A stretch of DNA of 44,849 nucleotides from Bacteroidales bacterium (lineage in GTDB: Bacteria; Bacteroidota; Bacteroidia; Bacteroidales; UBA932), in NCBI GenBank assembly GCA_024401895.1, contig JAKSKE010000010.1:1-44849 (forward strand), in the 5' to 3' direction. Of this stretch, positions 9,823 through 18,664 are shown piece after piece. The notes under the pieces were generated by a model. That model saw nothing but the letters and a program-made list of their open reading frames with translations, searched no databases and was not told where the DNA came from. Position 1 is the first letter of the stretch; the number at the start of each line of letters is the position of its first letter. Both the position numbers and the translations under genes were made by a program.

Positions 9823-11826
9823 ATGAGCAGGAATTCGAAGAAATACAAATTCAATCGTCATAAATTGGCGAAAAAGGAGCGCGAGCAGGTCACCGGCCGT
9901 GTGCAGATGACCCGCGAGGGCTTCATTTTCGTTATAGTTGAAGGCCGCGAGGAAGACATTTTTGTGAAGGCGGCCAAGACCCGCAAAGCCCTTAACGGCG
10001 ACACAGTTACCGTAATCATAACCAAGGAGGCTGCCAAAGGGCAGCGTTGCGAGGGCGAGGTGATAGACATTGTGCAACGCTCCCACAAACCTTTCGTGGG
10101 GGTGCTGCATTTCGCCGGCGGCAGTGCCTGGGTGCTTATGCAGAGCAAGAATATGCCCTACGACATTGAGGTCGATGCGAAAGCCGCCCTGAACCTGGGT
10201 GGCAAGAGCGGGCAGAAGGTGTCGGTATTGGTTGACTACTGGAACCGCAAGGACAGCAACCCGGTGGGGCATATCGTTGACATTCTGGGAGATCCCGGTC
10301 TCAATGACACCGAAATGCACGCTATTCTGGCCGAGTTCGACCTTCCGTATAAATTTTCGCCGGAGGTGGAGTCGGCCGCCGATTCAATTTCTCCGGCCAT
10401 AGGGAAAAAGGAACTCGCCGGACGCGAGGACTTCCGGGATACCTTTACTTTTACAATCGACCCCGCCGACGCCAAGGACTTCGACGATGCCCTGTCGTTC
10501 AAGTGTTTGGAGAACGGTAATTTCGAGGTAGGCGTGCACATTGCCGACGTCTCTCACTATGTCCTGCCCGGTACGCCGGTGGATCTGGAGGCCCGCCAGA
10601 GGGGCACTTCGGTTTATTTGGTTGACCGTACGGTCCCGATGCTCCCCGACACCCTGTGCAACAAACTCTGTTCGCTGCGGCCGTCGGAGGACAAACTCAC
10701 CTTTTCCACCATATTCGAGATAACTCCGGACGCCCGCGTCGTCAACTTCCGCATTAGAAAAACCATAATCAACTCCGACGCCCGCCTGGACTATGAACAG
10801 GCCCAGGCAATCATCGATGCCGGAGAGGAAAAGGGAGAGATCGAGCGCGCGATTCTTGTTTTGAACGGGCTGGCCCGCGAATTCCGGGAAAGGCGTTTCA
10901 AGAAGGGAGCCATCAATTTTGAAAGGCCCGAGATGAAGGTCGAGGTCGATTCCGATGGCCGTCCGCTGCGCATCTACCGCAAAATGAGCACAGAAGCCAA
11001 CAACCTCATAGAAGAGTTTATGCTTCTGGCAAACCGTACCGTGGCAGAATTCATAGCCAGCAACGGCCGGATGAACGGCAGCGCTTCCTCCAAGGCGAAG
11101 GCTTTCATCTACCGTATCCACGACGAACCCAACCTTGTGAAACTGTCGATACTCCGCTCATTTGCAGCAAGTTATGGGTACAAGACCAAAGAGATAGAGA
11201 ACGGAAAGGCGGCTTCGCGCGAGCTTCGCAAACTGCTTGAGGCCTCCAAAGGGAAACCCGAGAATGAGGCAATGGCCAACATTGCCCTGCGGGCTATGGC
11301 GAAGGCTGTATATTCCCCCGACAACATAGGGCATTACGGGCTTGCATTCAAGTTCTACACCCATTTCACCTCGCCCATCCGCCGGTATCCCGACACACTG
11401 GTTCACCGTATGCTGGCGGCCTACCTCGACGGGGCTGAATCCTGGAACCGCGATGCGTTGGCAAAGGAATGCCTGCACGCTTCGGAGCGGGAAACCATAG
11501 CCGCCGACGCCGAACGCACCAGCATAAAGTACAAGCTGGTGGAATATATGCAGGACAAGATTGGGCAGGAATTCGACGGAACCGTTTCGGGAATGACCGA
11601 GTGGGGGATGTACGTAGAAATAGAACCCACCGGAATCGAAGGAATGGTGCCTTTGCGCGAGATCCGCTCCGACTTTTACGAATATGACGAGCAGCGCTAC
11701 CGGCTTGTGGGCCGGCGTACCCATAGAAAAATTCGTCTGGGAGACCCCGTGCGCATACGTGTAAAGAATGCCAATCTGGAACAGAGACTGCTCGATTTTG
11801 AACTTATAGAACAAGACACGATATGA
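9823..11826 (+). CDS. rnr: Ribonuclease R (RNB-family 3'-5' exoribonuclease)
   Basis: 667 residues, shorter than the 813 of E. coli RNase R because it lacks the N-terminal helix-turn-helix region and the long C-terminal basic tail. Domains in order: a basic N-terminus, cold-shock-like OB domains (about 20-145), the RNB catalytic domain with the metal-binding IDPADAKDFDDALS (about 212-225), and a C-terminal S1 domain (FDGTVSGMTEWGMYVEIE, about 585-660). It degrades structured RNA processively and has roles in RNA quality control. The start abuts the gpmI stop, and its TGA overlaps the next gene by ATGA. Confidence 0.96.
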   Translation: MSRNSKKYKFNRHKLAKKEREQVTGRVQMTREGFIFVIVEGREEDIFVKAAKTRKALNGDTVTVIITKEAAKGQRCEGEVIDIVQRSHKPFVGVLHFAGGSAWVLMQSKNMPYDIEVDAKAALNLGGKSGQKVSVLVDYWNRKDSNPVGHIVDILGDPGLNDTEMHAILAEFDLPYKFSPEVESAADSISPAIGKKELAGREDFRDTFTFTIDPADAKDFDDALSFKCLENGNFEVGVHIADVSHYVLPGTPVDLEARQRGTSVYLVDRTVPMLPDTLCNKLCSLRPSEDKLTFSTIFEITPDARVVNFRIRKTIINSDARLDYEQAQAIIDAGEEKGEIERAILVLNGLAREFRERRFKKGAINFERPEMKVEVDSDGRPLRIYRKMSTEANNLIEEFMLLANRTVAEFIASNGRMNGSASSKAKAFIYRIHDEPNLVKLSILRSFAASYGYKTKEIENGKAASRELRKLLEASKGKPENEAMANIALRAMAKAVYSPDNIGHYGLAFKFYTHFTSPIRRYPDTLVHRMLAAYLDGAESWNRDALAKECLHASERETIAADAERTSIKYKLVEYMQDKIGQEFDGTVSGMTEWGMYVEIEPTGIEGMVPLREIRSDFYEYDEQRYRLVGRRTHRKIRLGDPVRIRVKNANLEQRLLDFELIEQDTI

Positions 11827-12623
11827 AAAGATTACTTACCGTAGCTATTCTTCTTATGGCTGTGCTGCCTTTGAGGGCACAGAAACTTCACGTCATTGAG
11901 TCTGAAAACCTTCATTGCAACGACAGTATCCTGGTGTTCTCTCCCAAGGGACAGCAGGCTGCAATGAACATTCCCACTGCCTTTGTGCTGCACGGAGCCG
12001 GTGGCTGCTATTCCAACTGGGCTAAAAAGATGGATTTGCAGAGTCTTTCAAACAATACCGGATTCAGAATAATCTGCCCGGACGGCTTTGCCTCCAGCTG
12101 GTATATAGACAATGTCGACAAGACCAAGATGCAGTGGATGACTTTCTTCGAGACCGAACTCTATCCGCTTATGAACAAAGAGTACGGTCTGGACCCTGCC
12201 AAGACTTTCATAACAGGTCTTTCAATGGGAGGCCACGGAGCAATGACAATCTTCCTGAGCCACAGCGGTTGGTTCCGCAGCGGAGGCTCTATGAGCGGCG
12301 TGCTGGATATCCGCGGACGCGAGCGTCTTGCCAAAATGCTGGGCGCCTACAGTTTGGACGACCACGTTCTTTACGACCATTCGGCAGTAAGTATGGTGGA
12401 TGCGCTCAAGGGTACCGACAAGTTCTGCATAGTTACCTGCGGCACCGAGGATAGTCTTCTTAAATCTAGCAGACAGTTCGAACAGGCCTGCTTGGATGCG
12501 GGTGTAAAAGTTATATCTATGTATTCTCCCGGAAAGCATAACTGGAAGTACTGGCCGTTTATTCTGGAGTATCATCTTGACTGGTTCAGCCGTATTATGA
12601 ACGGTGAGCCTCTTGGATTTTAA
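11823..12623 (+). CDS. Secreted alpha/beta-hydrolase, esterase D / feruloyl-esterase-like
   Basis: 266 residues with a signal peptide ending near PLRAQ. It has an alpha/beta-hydrolase core: oxyanion region FVLHGAGGCYSNW, nucleophile elbow GLSMGGHGA with Ser134, and a C-terminal GKHNWKYW supplying the catalytic His. The family (putative esterase, PF00756 type) includes acetyl-xylan and feruloyl esterases, S-formylglutathione hydrolase and mycolyltransferases; export argues for a carbohydrate-ester or envelope substrate rather than formylglutathione. The start overlaps the rnr stop by ATGA, so translation is probably coupled. Confidence 0.88.
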   Translation: MKRLLTVAILLMAVLPLRAQKLHVIESENLHCNDSILVFSPKGQQAAMNIPTAFVLHGAGGCYSNWAKKMDLQSLSNNTGFRIICPDGFASSWYIDNVDKTKMQWMTFFETELYPLMNKEYGLDPAKTFITGLSMGGHGAMTIFLSHSGWFRSGGSMSGVLDIRGRERLAKMLGAYSLDDHVLYDHSAVSMVDALKGTDKFCIVTCGTEDSLLKSSRQFEQACLDAGVKVISMYSPGKHNWKYWPFILEYHLDWFSRIMNGEPLGF

Positions 12624-12635
12624 TTTTTTTCGACG

Positions 12636-13898
12636 ATGACCCGCGAGCAATTGGAGATAATGGCGCCGGCAGGCAATTTCGAATGCCTGAACGCAGCCAT
12701 ACAGGGAGGTGCCGATTCGGTTTATTTCGGCGTAGGCCAACTTAATATGAGGTCGCATTCGGCTAACAACTTTGCGCCCGAAGACCTTGCCGAAGTTGTG
12801 CGTATATGCCGGGATAATGGAGTAAAGAGCTATCTCACCCTCAATATATGCCTTTATCAGGAGGACCTTCCCGCTATGCGTGAAACCCTCGATGCGGCCA
12901 AGGCCGCGGGGGTGAGCGCCATCATTGCCAGCGATATGGCGGCCATAGCGTACTGCGCTCAGATAGGGCTCGAGGTGCATATCTCCACTCAGCTGAGCAT
13001 TTCCAACGTTGAGGCGCTGCGTTTCTACGCTCAGTTCGCCGACGTTGTGGTGCTTGCCCGCGAATTGAATCTCGACCAGGTAAAAGAAATATACCGAACC
13101 ATTGTTTCGGAACATATCACCGGCCCTTCGGGGGAACTGGTGAGAATAGAGATGTTCGCCCACGGGGCTCTGTGTATGGCCGTGTCGGGTAAATGCTACC
13201 TGAGCCTTCACGAGTACGGCTCTTCCGCCAACCGCGGGGCCTGCTATCAGATTTGCCGCCGGGGCTACGAAGTCACCGACCTCGAGACCGGCAGCCGGCT
13301 GGTAGTGGACAATAAGTATATAATGTCGCCCAAGGACCTTTGCACAATAGAATTTATGGACAAGATCATAGACTCCGGCGTGCGGGTTTTCAAAATTGAG
13401 GGACGGGCCCGTTCGGCCGAATACGTAAAACGCTGTGCGCAGTGTTACCGGGCCGCCGCCGATTCGGTATGTGACAATACGTACACTCCCGAGCTTGCCG
13501 CACAGCTCAAGGACTCTCTGGCCCAGGTGTTCAACCGGGGCTTCTGGGACGGATATTACCAGGGGGCCAGACTTGGAGAATGGAGTTCGGTCTATGGCAG
13601 TCAGGCTACAAGAAAGAAAACCTACTGCGGCAAGGTGTCGAACTGGTTCGACCGCATTGGAGTGGCCGAGATTTCGGTAGAGGCCGTTGACCTGCCCTCG
13701 GGGGCCGAGGTTATGGCAATAGGAGCCACCACCGGGGTTGTGGAATTCAAGGTAGAGGATATGCGCGTGGACTTCCAGCCTACGTCTCTCTGCCCCAAGG
13801 GACAGCGCTGTTCGGTAGCTGTCGACCCTTCCATCTGTCCGGGCGGCCGCTTGCATCGCGGCGACAAGATTTTCATCTGGAGCGAATCAGAGCAATAA
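12636..13898 (+). CDS. trhP: Peptidase U32-family protein, TrhP (YegQ)-like tRNA hydroxylation enzyme
   Basis: 420 residues. The N-terminus ELMAPAGN-like (LEIMAPAGNFECLNAA) and the signature EMFAHGALCMAVSGKCYLS (172-190) mark the U32 family. Four cysteines at 180, 187, 203 and 207 are placed as in YegQ/TrhP and RlhA and could hold an Fe-S cluster. Known for the family: prephenate-dependent 5-hydroxyuridine formation at tRNA position 34 (TrhP) or 23S rRNA C2501 hydroxylation (RlhA); the older label 'collagenase-like protease' is not supported for these members. Length fits TrhP (about 450) better than RlhA (about 650). Cytoplasmic. The exact RNA target is inferred, so the symbol is tentative. 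Confidence 0.85.
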   Translation: MTREQLEIMAPAGNFECLNAAIQGGADSVYFGVGQLNMRSHSANNFAPEDLAEVVRICRDNGVKSYLTLNICLYQEDLPAMRETLDAAKAAGVSAIIASDMAAIAYCAQIGLEVHISTQLSISNVEALRFYAQFADVVVLARELNLDQVKEIYRTIVSEHITGPSGELVRIEMFAHGALCMAVSGKCYLSLHEYGSSANRGACYQICRRGYEVTDLETGSRLVVDNKYIMSPKDLCTIEFMDKIIDSGVRVFKIEGRARSAEYVKRCAQCYRAAADSVCDNTYTPELAAQLKDSLAQVFNRGFWDGYYQGARLGEWSSVYGSQATRKKTYCGKVSNWFDRIGVAEISVEAVDLPSGAEVMAIGATTGVVEFKVEDMRVDFQPTSLCPKGQRCSVAVDPSICPGGRLHRGDKIFIWSESEQ

Positions 13899-13912
13899 AT
13901 ACTTCTCGAATA

Positions 13913-14827
13913 ATGGACTATCAGTCAATACTTGAAAATATCTTCCGGGAAATTCAGCCCTATGCGCGCGAGGGTCGGCAGGCCGACTATATTCCGGCCC
14001 TTGCCGAGGTTGACCCCGACCGTTTCGGAATATGCCTGCGGCTTATGGACGGTCAAATTTTCGAACTGGGCGATTCCCTCACCCGTTTCTCTATCCAGAG
14101 TATCTCCAAGGTCTTTGCCCTCTCCATCGCAATCAGCCTTGAAGGAGATGAGATTTGGCGGCGGATGGGGAAGGAACCTTCGGGCTCGGCGTTTAATTCC
14201 CTGGTGCAGCTGGAGTACGAAAAAGGTATTCCCAGGAACCCGCTCATCAATGCCGGGGCGCTGGTGATGGCCGACATTATGATTTCGCGCCTGCCCAATC
14301 CCGAAGAATTTTTCATAGAATTTGTCCGCAAACTGTGCGACAGCCCCTCGGTAGATTATAACCGCAGGGTGGCCGATTCGGAACTTTCGACCGGGTACCT
14401 CAATGCGGCAATTGCGAATCTGCTCAAATATCATCACAATATAAATAACGGAATAGACGAAGTGCTGAGGCTGTACACCCTTATGTGTTCGGTAGAAATG
14501 AATTGCAGGGAACTGTCGCAGGCCTTTATGTGCTTTGCCAAGAGCAATGAGCCCTTCCGGCACGGCGGCGTTGAGCTTACCAAATCCAGGGTGAAGCGCA
14601 TCAACGCCATTATGCAGACCTGCGGCTTTTACGACGAAACCGGAGAATTTTCGTTTCTCGTAGGCCTTCCCGGAAAGAGCGGCGTGGGCGGCGGTATTGC
14701 GGCCATCTACCCGTCTCTGTACTCTATCGCAGTGTGGAGTCCGCGGCTCAACGCCAAGGGCAACAGCATTATGGGTATGAAAGCTCTCGAACTCTTCACC
14801 ACCGAAACCAGTGAATCTATTTTCTAG
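13913..14827 (+). CDS. glsA: Glutaminase
   Basis: 304 residues, the normal length of the serine-dependent glutaminase family (beta-lactamase-like fold). The SxxK catalytic motif is Ser63-Ile-Ser-Lys66 within FSIQSISKVF. Other family blocks are PRNPLINAGALV, FVRKLCDSPSVDYN and the C-terminal PGKSGVGGGIAAIYP. It converts glutamine to glutamate and ammonia in the cytoplasm, often linked to acid resistance or nitrogen balance. It follows the U32 gene by 14 bases and precedes the SGNH hydrolase by 32 bases. Confidence 0.97.
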   Translation: MDYQSILENIFREIQPYAREGRQADYIPALAEVDPDRFGICLRLMDGQIFELGDSLTRFSIQSISKVFALSIAISLEGDEIWRRMGKEPSGSAFNSLVQLEYEKGIPRNPLINAGALVMADIMISRLPNPEEFFIEFVRKLCDSPSVDYNRRVADSELSTGYLNAAIANLLKYHHNINNGIDEVLRLYTLMCSVEMNCRELSQAFMCFAKSNEPFRHGGVELTKSRVKRINAIMQTCGFYDETGEFSFLVGLPGKSGVGGGIAAIYPSLYSIAVWSPRLNAKGNSIMGMKALELFTTETSESIF

Positions 14828-14859
14828 TTTATTAATAACCGATAAAGATACTTAAGGAT

Positions 14860-16116
14860 ATGAAAAAAATGCTGATACTGGCCGCTTTGTTTGCGACCTT
14901 GGGCTCGGCTTCTGTTTTTGCCCAGAAAGCTTCGGAATTGAAATATTACGACGTCCGGGAGCTCGGACTTCCCCTTGTCAACCAGGGTTTCGACGACTGT
15001 GTGAGGACCGGCAGCGCGGCCAAGGACGCCAATGTGAAGACTGCTGTCGACCTGGACGTGAATATGCAGAAACCCGCCGACCCTGCAACAACGGCTCAGA
15101 CTCCCCGGGCAAAAGTAAATGACGGATATTACACCCGCCTTTCTTCGAGGATAGAGGGGAAGGTGCGCCAGGCCGTATGGGATCTTGGCCAGAACAGCGC
15201 CGGCATAGCCCTCAGGTTCAGGACGAACTCCAAGGCCATTGGCGCTAAGTGGACTCTGCTCAACAACTTCAGAATGAACCATATGACTCCCACCGGAATC
15301 TGCGGATTCGACCTTTATGCCTTCGACGGCAAGCAGTGGAGGTTCGCCGGTACCGCACAGCCCAACGGCAAGGAGTCAATCAACGTATTCCGCAGGAATA
15401 TGGACGGCCAAATGCGCGATTACGTAATGTTCTTCCCTCTTTATGACGGAGTTATCGACCTGGCCCTGGGAATCGAGGAAGGCGCCGTAATAGAGCAGCC
15501 CACCGTCATCGGGAACAATCCCTTCGGTGGAAAGAGCGAGAAACCGCTCGTTTTCTACGGCACCAGCATAACCCAGGGAGGATGTGCATCCCGTCCCGGA
15601 ATGGTTTATACCAGCATTCTGTCCCGAATGCTCAAGCGTGAGTGCATAAATCTGGGATTCAGCGGCAACGGCCGGATGGATATGATTATGGCCGAGGAGA
15701 TGGCGCGCATCGACGCCGGCGCCTACATTATCGACTGCCTTGGAAACTGTACAGTGAAAACGGTCAGGGACAGCACCGAGAAATTTATGAGAATCCTGTG
15801 GGAGGCCCGCCCCGACGTTCCCATAATTATGCTCAGCAACTATCCTTATCAGTACCAGTGGCTCGACGAATATACCCGTAACGATGTCAACGAAGAGGAC
15901 GCGCTTTGGAAAGAGCTTTATCACAAGCTCCGCTCCGAAGGGCTTAAGAATTTGAAGTACATAGAGATAGGTGGAACTCACAGCGCCGTTGAGCCTATGG
16001 AGAAGGCCGCTACCGGTCCCGACAATGAGGCTTCTGTGGACGGAACCCATCTCACCGACCTCGGTTTCCTGCGAATGGCCGAATTCCTCTATCCCTATAT
16101 GAAGAAGGTTAAATAG
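14860..16116 (+). CDS. Secreted SGNH/GDSL hydrolase with N-terminal beta-sandwich domain
   Basis: 418 residues, signal peptide ending near VFAQ. Residues about 25-220 form a jelly-roll-like accessory domain (RLSSRIEGKVRQAVWDLG, GICGFDLYAFDGKQWRF) of the SGNH_N type. The catalytic domain begins with VFYGTSITQGGCASRPG (Ser236), continues with LGFSGNGRMD and DCLGNC, and ends with VDGTHLTDLGF, which gives the Asp-x-x-His of block V. This two-domain arrangement is found in Bacteroidota acetylesterases and SsfX3-like esterases; the likely reaction is removal of acyl groups from carbohydrate outside the cytoplasm. Substrate unknown. Confidence 0.9.
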   Translation: MKKMLILAALFATLGSASVFAQKASELKYYDVRELGLPLVNQGFDDCVRTGSAAKDANVKTAVDLDVNMQKPADPATTAQTPRAKVNDGYYTRLSSRIEGKVRQAVWDLGQNSAGIALRFRTNSKAIGAKWTLLNNFRMNHMTPTGICGFDLYAFDGKQWRFAGTAQPNGKESINVFRRNMDGQMRDYVMFFPLYDGVIDLALGIEEGAVIEQPTVIGNNPFGGKSEKPLVFYGTSITQGGCASRPGMVYTSILSRMLKRECINLGFSGNGRMDMIMAEEMARIDAGAYIIDCLGNCTVKTVRDSTEKFMRILWEARPDVPIIMLSNYPYQYQWLDEYTRNDVNEEDALWKELYHKLRSEGLKNLKYIEIGGTHSAVEPMEKAATGPDNEASVDGTHLTDLGFLRMAEFLYPYMKKVK

Positions 16117-16126
16117 TGCGGAGCTT

Positions 16127-16609
16127 ATGACGCGGGAGTCTTTTGTTCAGGAAAGAAGAGAATCGGCAATGGAGATTTTCCGCCGGGGCTACAATTGCTG
16201 TCAGGCTGTGCTGCTGGCTTTCGAAGACGTAACTGGGCTCGACAGCAATGCGCTTGTGAAGATTGGCTCGGGGCTGGGAGGAGGCGTTGCCAGAATGAGG
16301 GACGTGTGCGGGACGGTAAGCGGGATGGCAATCGTGTGCGGATTCATCTGCCCGTCCGACGATCCTCAGGACCAGTCCAGGCGCAAGGCCTGCTACGAAC
16401 TGGTGCAGAAACTGGCAGGGGAGTTCCGCGACCTTAACGGAAGCGTGGTTTGCCGCGAGCTCCTGGGGCTCGGGGGCAACGGCTGGCAGAAGCCCGAACC
16501 GTCGGCACGGAGTGCACAATTTTATAAAAAGCGCCCCTGCGAGCAGCTGGTAGGCGACTCCGCCGCCATAATTGCCGGCTACCTGTACGACAAAATCCCG
16601 TCAAATTGA
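16127..16609 (+). CDS. C_GCAxxG_C_C family (cysteine-motif) protein
   Basis: 160 residues, no signal peptide. It has the spaced cysteines of the C_GCAxxG_C_C family (PF09719): Cys-Cys in NCCQAVLLAF near residue 24, then the glycine-rich IGSGLGGGVARMRDVCGTVSGMAIVCG, and later cysteines in RRKACYELV, VVCRELL and RPCEQLV. The family is thought to be redox or metal associated but has no established reaction. It starts 10 bases after the SGNH gene and is the last gene of the long plus-strand run. An ATG is used; a further in-frame Met occurs downstream (MEIFRRG), but the first gives the better family start. Confidence 0.85.
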   Translation: MTRESFVQERRESAMEIFRRGYNCCQAVLLAFEDVTGLDSNALVKIGSGLGGGVARMRDVCGTVSGMAIVCGFICPSDDPQDQSRRKACYELVQKLAGEFRDLNGSVVCRELLGLGGNGWQKPEPSARSAQFYKKRPCEQLVGDSAAIIAGYLYDKIPSN

Positions 16610-16656
16610 CTTTGAGGTCATCCTCTTTCTTTATGTCCACTTGCTTCCGAGCGTCG

Positions 16657-16769
16657 GCTGCTCTCCTCCGGAGACCTTCCGCTTCGCTCCATCCCTCCCA
16701 CTGCGCTGCGCTTGTGGGCCCCTCCCTCTAACGTGCCCGAGGGTGGGCACGGGTCCCGGAGGAGACAGC
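16657..16769. repeat. Imperfect long inverted repeat enclosing two hairpins; possible structured RNA or repetitive extragenic element
   Basis: Left arm GCTGCTCTCCTCCGGAGACC (16657-16676) pairs with right arm GGTCCCGGAGGAGACAGC (16752-16769), apart from two one-base bulges. Enclosed are a hairpin CCCAC/GTGGG (16697-16701 with 16714-16718) and a perfect 7-bp hairpin CGTGCCC/GGGCACG (16732-16738 with 16745-16751, loop of 6). Pairing may extend outward (cgtcg at 16652 with cgaacg at 16770). The shape is a three-way junction. It lies between convergent genes, so it could be a 3'-UTR fold, a small RNA or a dispersed palindromic repeat. No Rfam family was recognised. Confidence 0.6.
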
Positions 16770-16864
16770 CGAACGCAGCGCTTCAAACTGGAGTCCAACA
16801 CTAAAGTCAAGGTAGAGTTTGGGCTTGTGGCTCTGGCACATAATGGCGCAACTTGTGTCTGTAC

Positions 16865-16897
16865 AAAAAGGTCGGCCGGGGGAAGCCCTGGCCGACC
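16865..16897 (-). terminator. Rho-independent terminator of the GGGtGRT operon
   Basis: A 12-bp stem with a four-base loop (GGTCGGCC at 16870-16877 pairing with GGCCGACC at 16890-16897, extended inward by four pairs) is followed on the minus strand by five T (complement of 16865-16869). It begins about 29 bases after the GGGtGRT stop codon. Confidence 0.88.
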
Positions 16898-16925
16898 GAT
16901 TCGTATTGTTGTGTAAACTCTTGAC

Positions 16926-17921
16926 TTACATAGCTTGAGCGACTGCAACTGCCACGGCTACGGTGGCGCCAACCATAGGGTTGTTGCCCATACCCATAAA
17001 GCCCATCATCTCTACGTGTGCGGGAACAGAGCTTGAGCCTGCGAACTGTGCGTCACTGTGCATACGTCCCAGGGTGTCGGTCATACCGTATGAAGCGGGG
17101 CCGGCTGCCATATTGTCCGGGTGGAGTGTACGTCCGGTGCCACCGCCCGATGCTACAGAGAAGTAAGGCTTGCCTGCAAGCACGCGCTCCTTCTTGTAAG
17201 TTCCTGCAACGGGGTGCTGGAAACGTGTGGGGTTGGTGGAGTTACCGGTAATTGAAACGTCAACGCCTTCCTTCCACATAATGGCTACGCCTTCGCGAAC
17301 GTCGTCGGAACCGTAGCAGCGCACACCACCGCGTACGCCGTCGGAGTACTTGGTCTCGGAGAGAACCTTAACTTCGCCGGTGTAGTAGTCGAACTGTGTC
17401 TGAACGTATGTAAAGCCGTTGATACGGCTGATAATCTTGGCGGCATCCTTTCCAAGTCCGTTAAGGATAACGCGGAGAGGTTTCTGGCGAACCTTGTTTG
17501 CCATTTCGGCAATCTTGATAGCGCCCTCGGCGGCAGCGTATGATTCGTGTCCTGCGAGGAATGCGAAGCACTCGGTCTCCTCGCGCAGAAGTCTTGCGGC
17601 AAGGTTTCCGTGGCCCAGGCCAACCTTACGGTCGTCGGCTACCGAACCGGGGATACAGAATGCCTGAAGGCCTTCGCCAATGGCTTCGGCAGCCTCGGCT
17701 GCACTCTTTACACCCTTCTTGATAGCGATGGCTGCACCAACTACATAAGCCCACTTTGCATTCTCAAAGCAGATTTTCTGTGTTTCTTCGCACATCTTGT
17801 AAGGATCGAGACCCTTGGCGTCGCAGATTGCCTTGGCCTCGTCGATGTCCTTGATACCATATTTGTTGAGAGCTGCATTGATCTGATCAATACGACGCTC
17901 GTAGCTTTCGAAAAGTGCCAT
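16926..17921 (-). CDS. GGGtGRT family protein
   Basis: 331 residues. The name-giving motif is seen in SVASGGGTGRTLHPDNM (GGGTGRT at 259-265). The C-terminus is rich in small residues (GATVAVAVAVAQAM) and the N-terminal 90 residues are helical with cysteines at 33, 44, 51 and 89. No signal peptide. The family (PF14057) is found mainly in anaerobes and its biochemical role is, to my knowledge, not established. The gene starts 6 bases after the NifU-like scaffold gene, so the two are co-translated from one message. That pairing is a recurrent one and points to Fe-S cluster or redox chemistry, but this is inference. Confidence 0.93.
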   Translation of the reverse strand: MALFESYERRIDQINAALNKYGIKDIDEAKAICDAKGLDPYKMCEETQKICFENAKWAYVVGAAIAIKKGVKSAAEAAEAIGEGLQAFCIPGSVADDRKVGLGHGNLAARLLREETECFAFLAGHESYAAAEGAIKIAEMANKVRQKPLRVILNGLGKDAAKIISRINGFTYVQTQFDYYTGEVKVLSETKYSDGVRGGVRCYGSDDVREGVAIMWKEGVDVSITGNSTNPTRFQHPVAGTYKKERVLAGKPYFSVASGGGTGRTLHPDNMAAGPASYGMTDTLGRMHSDAQFAGSSSVPAHVEMMGFMGMGNNPMVGATVAVAVAVAQAM

Positions 17922-17927
17922 AGTCTC

Positions 17928-18620
17928 TTACTCTTTACGGGGGTCAATATATTTAACTGCATCCTTGAAGCGGCCGTAGGTGCCCTTTGCCTTCTCAATG
18001 GCCTCGGGACCTGTGGCGCCACCCTTGAGGGCGTCCATAAGCTTGCCGAGGTTTACGAATTCGTAACCTATAACCTCGTTGTTGGCGTCGAGAGCCATCT
18101 TGGTGCAATATCCTTCTGTCATTTCAAGATAACGTGAACCCTTTGCCTTGGTACCGTACATTGTACCTACCTGGCTGCGGAGGTTCTTACCCAAATCCTC
18201 GAGTGAACCGCCAATGGGCAGACCTCCCTCACTGAATGCAGACTGTGTGCGTCCGTAAACTATCTGAAGGAACAGTTCGCGCATAGCTGTATTGATTGCG
18301 TCACATACAAGGTCTGTGTTGAGGGCCTCGAGAAGAGTTTTTCCGGGAAGAATCTCGGAAGCCATAGCGGCAGAATGGGTCATACCTGAGCATCCGAGTG
18401 TCTCTACGAGAGCTTCCTCAATAATGCCATCCTTAACGTTGAGAGTAAGTTTGCAGCAACCCTGCTGGGGAGCACACCAGCCAATGCCGTGGGTAAGGCC
18501 GGAAATGTCCTTGATTTCTTTTGCATGCACCCATTTTCCTTCCTCGGGAATAGGTGCATTGGCGTGATTTGCGCCTTTAGCTACGCAGCACATCTGCTGC
18601 ACTTCTTTTGTGTAAATCAT
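17928..18620 (-). CDS. NifU/IscU-like iron-sulfur cluster assembly scaffold protein
   Basis: 230 residues. Residues about 55-125 resemble the NifU N-terminal scaffold: LTLNVKDGIIEEALVETLGC, then GCSGMTHSAAMASEILPGKT and VCDAI, with Cys77 and Cys106 at the positions of two scaffold cysteines; Cys49 or Cys55-56 could supply the third. It is longer than IscU (about 128) because of an N-terminal extension with Cys11-Cys12 and a C-terminal helical region. It is the first gene of a two-gene operon with the GGGtGRT gene and is transcribed away from a TSCPD-domain gene. There are no other isc, suf or nif genes in the window, so this looks like a specialised rather than housekeeping scaffold. Confidence 0.88.
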   Translation of the reverse strand: MIYTKEVQQMCCVAKGANHANAPIPEEGKWVHAKEIKDISGLTHGIGWCAPQQGCCKLTLNVKDGIIEEALVETLGCSGMTHSAAMASEILPGKTLLEALNTDLVCDAINTAMRELFLQIVYGRTQSAFSEGGLPIGGSLEDLGKNLRSQVGTMYGTKAKGSRYLEMTEGYCTKMALDANNEVIGYEFVNLGKLMDALKGGATGPEAIEKAKGTYGRFKDAVKYIDPRKE

Positions 18621-18664
18621 ATCTGTTATAGAAAATAATAAGTCTGTCGATTCATTGAATCTCG

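Larger units (their letters stand above)
16610..16925. other. Gene-free gap between convergent genes, rich in inverted repeats
   Basis: 316 bases with no credible gene. The left half (about 16650-16770) is very GC-rich and folds on paper into a long stem enclosing two hairpins, described separately. The middle (16770-16860) shows nothing I recognise. The right end holds a strong terminator for the minus-strand operon. Open reading frames crossing this gap on both strands have atypical composition and no family signals. Confidence 0.8.

Noticed and set aside
12222-13856. A 544-codon open frame on the minus strand across the esterase and U32 genes
   Set aside because: It lies opposite two genes with clear family motifs, has no recognisable domain and is explained by the strong C/G third-position bias of the genes on the plus strand.
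16572-16948. Open frames on both strands through the gap after the C_GCAxxG_C_C gene
   Set aside because: They cross the inverted repeat and the terminator hairpin, and their translations are Pro/Arg/Ser-rich without family resemblance.
17547-18137. A 196-codon plus-strand frame opposite the GGGtGRT and NifU-like genes
   Set aside because: Shadow of two conserved minus-strand genes; no promoter or motif of its own.
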